From: Diphasiastrum complanatum
Taxonomy: Eukaryota; Streptophyta; Lycopodiopsida; Lycopodiales; Lycopodiaceae
Reading direction: 5' to 3'
DNA length: 64,000 nt
Assembly: GCA_029204225.1 (NCBI GenBank)
Contig: CM055096.1
Location: 76,847,024-76,911,023 of the forward strand
Shown here: in pieces, positions 44,710 to 55,585 of the stretch
How the letters are laid out: every line of letters starts with the position of its first letter
How positions within the stretch are numbered: position 1 is the stretch's first letter
The notes under the pieces: generated by a model
The model's database searches: none
The model's input: the letters and a program-made list of their open reading frames with translations, nothing else
What the model was told of the DNA's origin: nothing
Made by a program: the position numbers and the translations under genes

Positions 44710-47700
44710 ATGGATTCCCAAGGGAAAGCCAGTCTTATCATGGACAAGCTTGATGGAGCTAATTACAATCTGTGGAAATTTAAGATGAGAACCGTGCTAA
44801 TGGCTAAGGAGTTGTATGATGTTGTTACAGGTGCAGAGGGAATACCCAAAGCTGACGACATAGCAATCTCCAGATGGAAGTGAAGGATGGCAAAGCATTT
44901 GCACTGATCATCCTCAACATTTTGGATACTCAGATTGGCCAAGTTTATGAAGCTCAGACATCCAAAGAAGTCTAGGACATCTTGAGCACATTATATGGAG
45001 TGCGAGATATAGCTTCCAAGATACATCTTAGGAAGAAATTTTACTCCCTCAAGATGGCAAATGGTAATTCCCTACAAAATCACATTAACTAGTTCAAGAT
45101 CTGCTGAAGCAAATGGCCACTGTCAGATCTGTCATAGATGATCAAGACGCAGTAATGCAACTGCTTACAAGCTTGCCAAGCTCATACGATAGCTGGATGA
45201 TGATCATCACGATGCATCCAGAGATGATTTTTTTAAGAGTCATTGCAATGTTGCTATAGAAAGACACGTGGAGGAATGAAGCCTCTAGTTCCTCAGTTGA
45301 TTCTCACGCCTTATACACCAATAGAGGCATGACTAAGCAGAAGAAGAAGAAAGGCTTGAAGCAATCAAAGCAAGACCAGAAACCAAGATAGCACAAAGAA
45401 CAGTCAAACTTACAGACTAAGAAGAAGCTGTTTTGCAGATACTACAAGAGAAACAACCACAAGATTCAAGATTGTCGGATACTACAAGCAAAGAACAACA
45501 GAAAGGGACAGTCAAATCAAGTGGCCAATGTAGCTATAGAAGCTCCGCATCCCATTGAAGAAGCGGATCATGATGCCTTCATGACCAGCCATCAAGGAGC
45601 ATCCAACGACAGTTCTTGGTTCCTGGATTACGGTGCACTCAGCATATGACCAGCCTCATTGGTTGTTTCGAGTCCTATACACCCTACAGTACCAACAAGT
45701 ATGTTCACCTTGGCGACAATAGCACACAAGCTATTAAAGGTGAAGGCACTATAAGATTAAGCTTTGCAAATGATCAGTCTAAGCTATTGGCTAAAGTCCT
45801 GTATGTACCCAATCTGTCTACAAATCTACTCTCTGTAAGTAGAATCAAAGATCTAGGACATAAAGTAGAATTCGAATGTGATCAAATGCAAAGTAGTAGA
45901 TAGGATGGGCAAGATCCTAGCACTCGAAAAGAGGCATGGATACTTTTATAGATTAAGTCATTGCTTTTCTGCCTCTAGTCAAGCACTCAGTACTTCTATG
46001 CAAGCAAATAAAAATTTACTTTGGCATTATAGACTTGGCCACTTGAATCATGCTTTTGTACAACAAATGTCTACACATTCTATTGTTCTTGATCTAGACT
46101 ATCTTGATAATAAAGTCGAGTTGTCAAGACTGTTTAGTTGGTAAACAGACTAGGGAACCATTTAGATCAAGCCATCAGCATATTGCTAGAGGATTGTTAG
46201 ATGTTGTACATACAGACATTTGTGGCCAAATCAGAAGCTTTTAATTGCTTTAGAATCTTCAAGGAGCGTAGGAAAAGAGACTAGAAGGACAATCAAAGCC
46301 TTGAGGTTTGACAATGGTGGAGAGTACATCTCTACCGAATTTAAGGAGTACTGCCAAAGCCAAGACATTGAGTAGCAATTTATCACTCCTTATTCTCCTC
46401 AGTCAAATAGCTTGGTCGAGAGGAAGAACCATACCCTGGTTGAATCAGCTAAATGCATGTTGGCGCATGCATCACTACCCAAGAGCTTCTGGGCCGAAGC
46501 TGTCTCCACTGCAGCTTACGTCCAGAACAAATATTCAACCAAAGCCCTCTCAGGCAGAACACCCCATGAGGTGTGGACAGGTTCTAAGCCTTCTATGAAG
46601 AACCTACGAGTGTTTGGATGCATCGCCTATGCGTAGATTCCGAAAGAGACGAGGAAGAAACATGACTTTTAAGGTCTCAACACCATCCTGATTGGTTATA
46701 CTTCATCTGACAACACATACAAGTTGTACGATCCCGATACCCAACAAACCTTGTTCAGCCGGGATACAATCTTTATCGAGGATCAGTTCATTGACATCAA
46801 AGGCAAAGGCATTGTTCCAGGAGAACCTTTAACGCCTACCATTGACACGTCAATCCGAGCTTCAGGCTCAAGCGTGTCCATCGTCAATCCACTACTTGAC
46901 AGTGAGTCAAATGAAGATGTTGCTGCTACCCAGCAACAAGTCCCAGGAATGGTTCATCAGTCAATTCCTCCAAGAAGATCAAATCGAGTGCACACATAGC
47001 CCACAAGGTATACTCTTGAGTCTGCCTGTCTTTTGATACAGGAACCGACGATAGTCGAAGAGGCACTTAGCCAAACAGACTCTGATCTCTAGAGAGAAGC
47101 CATGGACAAAAAAAATTCCTCTCTGATCAAGAACCAAATGTGTAGTGAAGCTCCTACTGGCTGCAATATCATCGATTGCAAATGGATCTTTAAGATCAAG
47201 TACAATGCCAATGGAGCGATTGATAGAAGGAAGGCAAGACTGGTAGCACGAGGATTTACTCAGATTCTCAACGTTGACTACAGTGAGATTTTCAGTCCAG
47301 TAGTCAAACATTCATTGAGCCGAGCCCTCCTTGAGGTACTTGATGTGCAAACAACTTATCTGAATGGAGTTATAGAAGAAGACATCTACATGATCCAGCC
47401 AGAAGGACATATTCTAGAAGGTATGAAGAATTATGTCTGTAAACTCCATAAGGCACTTTACGGCTTGAAATAATCTGCCAGAGTTTGGTTTCAGAGGATC
47501 AACACATTCCTCATCCAACAAGGTTTCCAACCAAGCGTTGCTGATTGCAACGTCTATTCCAAGTCGGTGCAGCAATCCTTCATTATCATCACCTTATATG
47601 TGGATGATACATTGCTTTTCAGCAACAACAACAATTTGGTTAAGGATGCTAAACAGATGCTGTTTTTTGAGTTCGACATAACTGATCTGGGTGAAGCTCA

Positions 47701-48600
47701 CTTCTATCTAGGCATTCAAATTCATCAAGACAGAGCAAGACGAGTGATTTATATTACTCAACAAAGGTATCTTCACAATGTCCTTGATAGATATAATATG
47801 ATGAACTGTAAGTTAGCTCACTCACCGATGGATCCAGGCCTGCATTTGTCAAGGGACAAATGTCCTCAAACTAAGCAAGAAGAGGAGTAAATGAGAGAGT
47901 ATTCTTATTGATCGATACTTGGATCTCTCATGTACGCAATGGTCTATACAAGACCTGACATCTCTTTTTCAGTAAGCTCACTGAGCCAATTTATGGCTAA
48001 TCCTAGCATTACCCATTGGAAGGCTCTCATAATAGTCATGAGGTATATTTGAGCTACCATGAACTAGTGCATCTGCTATGGAGAAGTCAACAACAACAAT
48101 CTTCATCAGCTCATTGGATATTCTGATGCAAGCTGGGGAGGAGATGTAGACAATCGTAAGTCCACAACTGGATTTACATTCTTCTTCTATGGTGGTCCTA
48201 TCTCATGGAACAGTCGTAAGCAAACCTCTATCGCTCTTTCATCTACATAAGCAGAATACATTGTTGCTTCACAATCTATTAAAGAAGCATTTTGGTTGAG
48301 AAATTTACTGTTAGACATTAGTTTGAATCAGTACAGCTCGACAATCATATTCTGTGATAATCAGAGTGCTATTCCCTTATTATCGGCCAACGCTAGAATT
48401 CACTCTAGGAGTAAGCACATTGAAATCTGATATCACTGTATTAGGGACAAGGTTCCTAACAAGGAGATAAGCTTAACGTACTGTAGAACACAAGACATGG
48501 TTGCAGATATATTTACAAAGGCATTCAATGCTAATGCACACAACAAGTTTTGTGCATTGCTTAGTCTGAAGATCAAGGCATTCACGGATCCAAATTAATG
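44710..48600 (+). pseudogene. Copia gag-pol of the nested element, many stops
   Basis: Gag starts at 44710 (MDSQGKASLIMDKLDGANYN, LWKFKMRTVLMAKELYDVV). A knuckle region KKLFCRYYKRNNHKIQDC lies near 45425-45480 (one Cys changed). Protease text (MTSLIGCFESYTPYSTNKYV...VLYVPNLSTNLLSVS) is at 45640-45860, with the catalytic DSG region altered to DYG. Then integrase (FDNGGEYISTEFKEYC, MVERKNHTLVESAKCMLAHA), RT (CKWIFKIKYNANG, KARLVARGFTQ, LYVDDTLLFS at about 47595-47625) and RNase H (YSDASWGGDVDNRKSTTG, HSRSKHIEI). Frameshifts and stops throughout make it inactive. Confidence 0.85.
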
Positions 48601-48675
48601 GGGGTGTTGGATTTATTTCCTCTACTGTCCTAAATCCTATGTTAATTGCCTCCATTCATGCAGCTGCATTTTTAC

Positions 48676-49576
48676 TTGTGTTGATCCACAGTCTGCATAT
48701 TTGAACTATTTGTCACAATAGTCTACATTTTTACTCGCAATTTCTGACAAGCAAAAAATGCGAGTAAAGATGTGACACTATATTTTTACACGCAATTTCT
48801 GATAGGCGAAAAATGCGAGTAAAAATACGACACTGCATTTTTACACGCAATTTATGACAAGCCAAAAAAAAAAAGCAAAAAAAGTGACAGTTGCACAGTC
48901 TGCATATTTACATGTAAAATTAGACAGGCAAAAAAACGATAGTTGCGTTTAAAAGGGCAAAGGTTGCCTTTAGGTAAGGACAAGGCCAAAGGCCAAAGAG
49001 TGTCATTTTTTTCACATTTTCAGACACGTGCAATCTGAGCAAAAACTTGATGTCGCAACCTCCTCATGCTCACCCCACGCACTATACAACCAAATTTGAC
49101 AACAATAGCAGCCACCCATGATCTCCTACAGACAGCACAACCACTTTGTACCTTCTTCATCTGCACACCAATAAAATTTGTGTATATAGTAAATACCATT
49201 TCAGTATTCAAACAACGAAACATGATTTGTAACATGTGAGACAGACATTGTAGATGCTTTCACGCATTGATTCTTTCCTTCAAACAGATTGTCAATAATA
49301 GGTTCATAACCTTTACAGATTGTGATTAGCCTTGTGAAGCACGCGGTTATGTCCGCTATTGTTTTATGCTCACCTGCATTATTGACCTATATATTTCGTT
49401 ATGCTTAATCTGGTTACAACTCTGTTTGGTTCTGCATCCAGATTCGTTGTACTACTACAATGCTTTCTATGTTCTGTTTGGCCGTCTGATTGATTTGTCT
49501 AGTTGTTTGTTCATCGCTTCCGCTACCACCGCATATTAAAAGTTTTAAATTATTATGTTCTTGTGTTCGCCTACTA
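48676..49576. mobile_element. Insertion within the 3' LTR, unidentified, about 900 bp
   Basis: It splits the 3' LTR between CTGCATTTTTACT and AGTCACCAGTAGTGC. It contains three 55-bp hairpin-forming repeats (48727-48893) and no recognised coding region. TACT borders both sides, but a target duplication is not certain. Confidence 0.5.
48727..48893. repeat. Three 55-bp repeats, each an inverted repeat
   Basis: Units start at 48727, 48782 and 48837. Each holds ATTTTTACxCGCA, then a short loop, then TGCGAGTAAAAA (complementary), followed by a TxxGACACT spacer. The third unit has lost the right arm to an A-rich run. Confidence 0.75.
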
Positions 49577-49642
49577 AGTCACCAGTAGTGCACGCATCGA
49601 GAGAATTGAACGGACTGATCCTCTCATCTCTTCGACACAAAG

Positions 49643-51345
49643 TACCATCATCCATGTCATGAACATCAAGATTGTTAGACCCAACCACAACATCACCACT
49701 TGAAGAAACCTTTGGAATATTTCTCTCATAAAAGATGACATCTCTTCCACTGAACACTTTATTAGTAGAAGGAACGTAGACCTTGTAAGCTTTGAATATG
49801 TCTTTCCTTGAAGATGGATCCTCCTTTGTCCTATCATCAAGACTTATGTTGATATAGCAAGTACATTCAAAGGTTTGGAAGAACTTGACACTTGGCCTTC
49901 TACCAAACAATACCTCAAAAGGGATTTTTCCATCCAATATAGCACTCAGCCACCTATTGCATAGAAAGTTAGCACACAATAAAGCTTGATCCCAAAATGG
50001 TTCTCGAATTACCTAATCTCATGGCTTTAGCTCCTTCACACAAGGTATTATTCTTCTTCTCGGCCACTCCATTTTATTGTGGTGTCCTTGGGCTTGTGTA
50101 CTCCCTCTTGATCCCATGCTCATCACAAATGGCTTGAAATGTGGTCTAGAGATATACTCACCACCATTGTCACTCCTCAAGCACTTGATTTTAATAGAGA
50201 GAATTGAACCTCCCTTGCAATCTTGAACTTGACAAAGACATCATACACTTCATCCTTGCTCTTTAGTAGATATAACCAACAAAATCTACTAAAATCATCA
50301 ATAAAGGTTACATACATCTTAGCGCCACCATTGTTAATCATAGTAACTCCATGAATATCCGAATGCACAACTTGAAAAGGCATAGTAGATCTAGATGTAG
50401 ATATCTTATAAGGTAACCTATGTGACACATTGCTCACAAACATGATTGATGCTAGTTAAGGAACTTGGAAGACCAATCACAACTTGCTTTCTTGCCATTA
50501 CCTCCAATGACTTGAAGTTGAGATGCCCCATCCTCTTGTGACAAGCCTCTTGCATCGATATTTGCTCTTTTGCCACACATCCAACTTGGTTAGCAATAAC
50601 ACAAGCATCAAGTTTGAATAACTTACTTGCCTTCATTTAACTAACACTAAGTAAGTTCTTAGTAATGGAAGGTATGAACAAAACTCCTTCAAATGAGCAT
50701 TCCTATTTGTAGAGAGACAAATTGTGATTGTGCCAATCCCTTTGATTGCACACTCACCATCATTGGCCATGTAGATCACCCTCTTGTCATCTCCATATGC
50801 AAACAAAGATGTGAAATACACTTTGTGAAAGGGCATGTGTGAGCTTGCTCCACTATCAAGCATCATCATTTGAGTTTCGATCACCAACACCATCTCTTTT
50901 TTTTTTGAAGCACTCACTAGAAAAATGTCATTTGATTCCACAATAGAAACATTTTAGCTTAGAGCTATCTTTCTTCTTGCAAACAAAAGTAGAAGCCTCA
51001 CCTTGATCTTGCCCTTTAGACCACTTGCCTTTGCCTTTGCCTTTGCCCTTGAACTTGCCTTTGATGAACATAGCTTCCTCCTCTCCAACTTGAGATGTAG
51101 TAGATGCACCTTCTCTTGATAGAAGCCTATACTCTTCATTCACCAAGACCTCTTGCAAATCCACAATACTTGGCAAAGTTTTTTGAATAGCAAATCTTTG
51201 AACAAGATTAGCATGATCGTTTAACAAGCCATTAAGTATAACTTGAACAAGTTCTACCTTCTTAATGCTTCCCTCTATACATGCTAACTCATCATTGAAT
51301 GCTTTAACCCTCAAAACAAAAGCATGAGCACCTTCATCCTTAACA
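49643..51345 (-). pseudogene. 5' part of minus-strand copia: gag end, protease, integrase
   Basis: From 51345 leftward: gag C-half (MRVKAFNDELACIEGSIKKV, VELVQVILNGLLNDHANLVQ), a basic region, half of a zinc knuckle (CFYCGIK, 50928), protease DSGASSHMPFHK (50840-50870), the pre-integrase HKRMGHLNFKSLEV near 50530, integrase (VVHSDIHGV, VTFIDDFSRFCWLYLLK, 50177-50443) and its C-terminal part (FGRRPSVKFFQTFECTCYI, 49545-49979). It lacks the gag N-terminus. Frameshifts are present. It continues on the other side of the nested element at 44375-43655. Confidence 0.8.
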
Positions 51346-51349
51346 CAAT

Positions 51350-52575
51350 TTCCTATTGACTGGATAATTTTTCATGCTAAGGAGAAACATTTGGAATGTT
51401 CCCTAAGATACTTAAAAAAATGACCTCTTTTTATGGGTGTCAACGAAAAAGCATTACGCATGCATAAAGCTTTTTTCAAAATACATTAAAAAAAGAGACT
51501 TTTTTTGTTCATGACAAAAATAACAACTATACCATTTTTGGGGGTTCTCAAGACCACTTGCAAGAACATTTCCATTCAGAGAAAACCAAGTTTAAGAAAG
51601 AAGCACATTCTTAAAATGCTCATACTCTTATGATATAAAAGTGACAAACAAAGAAAGTAATTGCTTCTATTCTGTGACACACGAGATATTCAAAACTCTT
51701 TGGACTCATATAGTTCCAAATGCTAGTCCCATCAATCCCATCACGATCAATAGTTAGAGGTGTTGATGATCCTGAAGTGGTGGAAGAAGCATCCCCTTTC
51801 TCACAGTGCACTACATCAAAATTGCACACAAACTTGATGCACTGCATCGAATTTGTGTGTCATTTCATTGCATGCATCGAGTTTAGTATAAAACTCGATG
51901 TAGTGCATCGAGCTTGTGTGCAAACTTTCTCTACCAAAACCAAAAATGTTTAAAATTTCTTGGAAACATTTAAATTAGCCTCAATTTTTTAACTTTTGGT
52001 TTGGTATGTAAAATTATTCTTGCATAATTATGTTAAAAAATATCTTAAATAACGAAAAATACAATATGAAAAGCTTATTTTACGAACTCTTAAGCGACCT
52101 AAAATTGAATAAAAAGTGCAAACTTTCTCATTATTTTTAGTAAAAATGATGTATTTTTTACCACTTCCAGGGGTAAACAAAAGGCCAACCCATAAATTGT
52201 CTCCGCGAATGTTGAGAAAAGACTTAAATTGTCACATTATAGCATTAATGAGATGACAATCAAAATATTAATGTTTTTAATGTGGTATACAAGTACATAT
52301 AACAAACTCTCAATGAAAAGTACAATAGCCATATGCATTTTATGTTCATTTTTTTGATTGTGTGGTTTTTTAAAACTATATCAAATTTGCAATGGACATA
52401 ATTATATAGTTTTTTAGCAGTTTATTTTCTTATAATTGGTATGTGCATTCTCAAGTTTTTAAAAGCAGGTAAATTGTTTTGCCTTTCTGTCAAAGACAAA
52501 TATCCTCCTTGAAGGAGATGCACCTTATTGATTTTAAGCATGCCTCTCATGGAATACCAAGTGCTCACTTATCCT
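51350..52575. other. AT-rich stretch with a perfect-looking hairpin
   Basis: No gene recognised. A 29-nt inverted repeat (51822-51850 with 51895-51923, three mismatches) and an inner 10-bp inverted repeat (CATCGAGTTT/AAACTCGATG, 51876-51900) make a hairpin-prone region. The rest is AT-rich. Confidence 0.5.
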
Positions 52576-52579
52576 TTTT

Positions 52580-53149
52580 ATTTGGATATCACCAGATTTG
52601 AATAGCTAAAGGCGATGAGCACAAAACGGCTTTTCGAACACGGTATGGGAGCCACGAATTCAGGGTGATGCCGTTCGGTCTTACAAACGCACCAGCCACT
52701 TTTTGCACGTTGATGAACAACATTTTTCAAGATTGCTTAGATGAATTTGTCATTGTGTACATCGAAGACATCTTGGTGTTTAGTCGTAGCCTCAAAGATC
52801 ACATTAAATATTTAAGGACGGTCCTCCAATGACTGAGGAAGAACAACTTGTTCACGAAAAGATAAAAATGTGAATTGGTGGTAGAGGAAATTGATTTCCT
52901 TGGACATGTTATAGGCTACGGACGAATTCGGATGGATCCTAAGAAGATCAAGACTATCTTGGATTGGATGGCTCCTAAAACTGTTCACGACATCAAATTC
53001 TTTGTGGGCTTATGTAACTTTTACAGGAGATTCATTGAGGCATTTAGCAAAATTGTGGCACCACTGTTGGAGCAGACCAAGACTCATCTGAAGATGACAT
53101 GGACACCGGAATGTGAAGCAGCGTTCCAAGAACTAAAACGATGGATCAC
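52580..53149 (+). pseudogene. Chromovirus (Ty3/gypsy) RT, N-terminally truncated
   Basis: Translation: YHQI then a stop, [60 protein letters not shown] (the usual catalytic YIDD or YVDD is YIED), a stop, then FLGHVIGYGRIRMDPKKIKT and FFVGLCNFYRRFIEAFSKIV. Gag, protease and the start of RT are absent. The frame is cut by the copia at 53155 and resumes at 59311. Confidence 0.85.
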
Positions 53150-53154
53150 TCAAG

Positions 53155-53837
53155 TGTTAAAAATTCACAATTCTAGCTTGACTAGTTTTGGTCATATGAC
53201 TTGTAAATAGTTAGATGGTCATGATGTGGCTTGTCACACATGCCAAATAGCATAGGATTCCATTCATAAGGATGTTCTCAAGTAGACCTAATTGTTAGAA
53301 CCTTTGGAATGAGTCCAAATTATGCTTAGATACAAGGGAGAAAAAAATAGGAGCTATTTTTGGTAATTTTTGCATTGTTGAGAGATCTCCAAGATTCCAA
53401 CCCTAACTTGGTAGGGATGAAAGATCCACCAAAATTAGCATTAGGGATAGGTTTAGGGCTACTCATACCTTCCCAAAACCGTGATGGATCATGTATATAT
53501 AGGTGATGATATCTCACCAAAATCAATCAAGCAATTTCATGTTTTTTCTCTCATAATGGTGCAATTGCTCTCTATGTTCATAATTGTTTGAGTACTTGTG
53601 ATTACTAATGATTATAGGATTGAATGTAGGTCTGGTGTACAGTACTCAGACTGTGGGAGGCCGTACTTTCACACGTGTGAAGCCTTCTTCAAGGATTTGG
53701 GCCATTTAGTGAGGTTCAAGCATAGATTTTTGATGGATTTTGATGGTTCAACTTGTGCTAATCTTATGAAATCATAATCTATTGTTTCCCTCATCATTTC
53801 AAGTGTTTTAGGATCCTTATTTGCTGTAATTTTTACA
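53155..53837 (+). repeat. 5' LTR of the complete copia
   Basis: TGTTAAAAATTCAC to AATTTTTACA. TATA box TATATATAGG at 53494-53503, CT-rich patch after it. Palindrome TTTCACACGTGTGAAG at 53667-53682. Confidence 0.97.
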
Positions 53838-53849
53838 TGGTATCAGAGC
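53838..53849 (+). promoter_or_regulatory. Primer-binding site of the complete copia
   Basis: TGGTATCAGAGC directly after the LTR, complementary to the 3' end of plant initiator-Met tRNA. The 53850-54649 leader has no gene. Confidence 0.95.
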
Positions 53850-54649
53850 CTAAAGGCTGAAATGAGCTAAATCCTTGGTTTTCATTCAATTTGATCACAA
53901 TTTTTGATCTAAATCTTGTGTAGATTGGATCTTAGCATCTAGTATTGATTCTAGAACTCAAAGTGACTCAAATACATTGGAGATTGGTGTTGTGTGACTT
54001 CATTTGCAGGTGTTTGGGTGTCTAAAACCAGAGGCAAAGTTGAATTCAATTCACATTACCAAGATAGCAAGTTTTTGCTTGCTCCAAGCATTGATTTCTA
54101 AGCGAGTTTTGGAGGTGATTTCATAGAGGAGGCTTTCTAGCATTCAAGGAGAGGGAAGATCAGAGTTTTGGGGACTCTTCAAGGCTGTTCTAAGGTGTAC
54201 TAGACACCTCCTAAAGTGATTTAGGTTCAGTCCAACCATTGCTTGACTTATGCACCAAATTAGATCAATTTTTCATCAATTTTGATCATTTTTTGCTTGT
54301 GATTGGATAGTAGATTGTGTTGCATCCTCATTAAGTTCCATTTAGATCTTTTACAAGTGATTTTGGAAGTATATTAGGTTGCTGAAATTCACTCTTGATC
54401 AGATCATTTGGAAGCTTTAATGTTCTTTATAGAAAGAGGGGCAATTCTACTAGTATTGTCTACTTCAATCAAGCAAGTGCATTGTTTCTAGTATTCTATG
54501 ATTTGATTTTGTTAGAGATCATTCTTAGATCTTTATAGGAAGTCTATTACTGATCTTTTCAGGTCCCTAAGAAGTGGGATAAGGTAGACCTTCAATCAAA
54601 TCAATAGAAGTAACCTTCATTTGTGTCAAGTCCTTGATTAGGAGACTAG

Positions 54650-55585
54650 ATGGCATCTATAAATGTATATCTTTTGGATACTAATGAAAGGCTCAACAAA
54701 ACTAACTATTCCATATGGAAAGTTAGAATGGAATCTATCATGATCATGCAAGATCTGATGGAAATTGTAAATGGTAAGGAGGGTGAACCTATTCATCCTC
54801 AAGAAAAAGCCAAATACATCAAGAGGTGCAATGTTGCACTACATTGCATAAAAATGAATGTTGCAAATGAACTCTTAAGAGAGGTAGGAGATTGCACTTC
54901 AGCTCAAGATGCTTGGGAGACTTTGCAAAAGGTCTATGAATCCAAGAACCAAACTAGAATGTTAGCTTTGAAGAATCAAATCTATAGAAGCTATCAAAAG
55001 AAAGGAGAGAGTGCACATACTTTTGTCCTAAGAGTAAAGGAATTGAACAAAGAGCTAGCCTTTATAGGTGACCCTATCAAGGATGAAGAGCTTGTTCAAC
55101 TCATATTGAATGGACTAAGCTTTGAATTTGACAATTTGGTTCAGGGATATGCAATTATGGGTAAGCTACCCATACTTGAAGAACTTCAAGGCACACTCAT
55201 GGCCGAGGAATCAAGAAGAAGCCAAATGCAAGAGAGGATGGATAGGCTTTCCATCCAAGGTGGAGATGACCAAGCTCTCTTCACCCAAGGCAAAGGCAAG
55301 TCCAAAGGCAAAGGATCAACATTCAAGAAGTCTACAAAGCTTGAGGATCAAGAAGGACCCTCAAAGGCATCTCCATCAACCACCAAAGTCAAGAAGGACA
55401 AATCAAAGGTGAAGTGCTACTATTGTAGCAAGATGGGGCATTATGCCTCGGAATGCTTCAAGAGGAAGCAAGATCAAAGCCAAGCCAACATGAGCAAAGA
55501 GGAGGAGGAGGAGAGTTCACATGAGGACTCTCTCATCCATATTTTCTTCAACAAGCTTCAAAGGAGAAGATCCTTGGTGGATTGA
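54650..55585 (+). CDS. Copia Gag (311 aa)
   Basis: It forms the nucleocapsid shell. N-terminal motif YSIWKVRMES near residues 21-30, central TANELLREVG-like and ARMLALKNQIYRSY text as in other copia Gags, a basic linker near residues 200-250, and a complete zinc knuckle CYYCSKMGHYASEC at residues 256-269. The tail is acidic (EEEEESSHED). The frame ends 64 bp inside pol, which is in another frame. Related elements here (16421-18196) read gag and protease in one frame, so expression of pol needs a +1 shift or the overlap reflects a one-base change. Confidence 0.93.
   Translation: MASINVYLLDTNERLNKTNYSIWKVRMESIMIMQDLMEIVNGKEGEPIHPQEKAKYIKRCNVALHCIKMNVANELLREVGDCTSAQDAWETLQKVYESKNQTRMLALKNQIYRSYQKKGESAHTFVLRVKELNKELAFIGDPIKDEELVQLILNGLSFEFDNLVQGYAIMGKLPILEELQGTLMAEESRRSQMQERMDRLSIQGGDDQALFTQGKGKSKGKGSTFKKSTKLEDQEGPSKASPSTTKVKKDKSKVKCYYCSKMGHYASECFKRKQDQSQANMSKEEEEESSHEDSLIHIFFNKLQRRRSLVD

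Larger units (their letters stand above)
44381..49637 (+). mobile_element. Nested copia element, short LTRs, TSD CAAAG
   Basis: The 5' LTR is 44381-44505 (125 bp, TGTTGGATTT to TCTCTGACA), followed by the primer-binding site TGGTATCAGAGCG at 44506. The 3' LTR starts at 48605 after AATGGGGG, is interrupted near 48676, and resumes at about 49577-49637 (ending TCTTCGACA). The 5-bp target duplication CAAAG lies at 44376-44380 and 49638-49642. The element sits in the linker region of a minus-strand copia. Confidence 0.9.

Noticed and set aside
48727-48893. CRISPR-like array
   Set aside because: Only three 55-bp units without unique spacers, in a plant genome; a tandem hairpin repeat is the better reading.
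53326-53526. 66-aa minus-strand frame found in both LTRs (also 58799-58999)
   Set aside because: It repeats only because the LTRs are duplicates; it is antisense to the LTR promoter region and has no domain.
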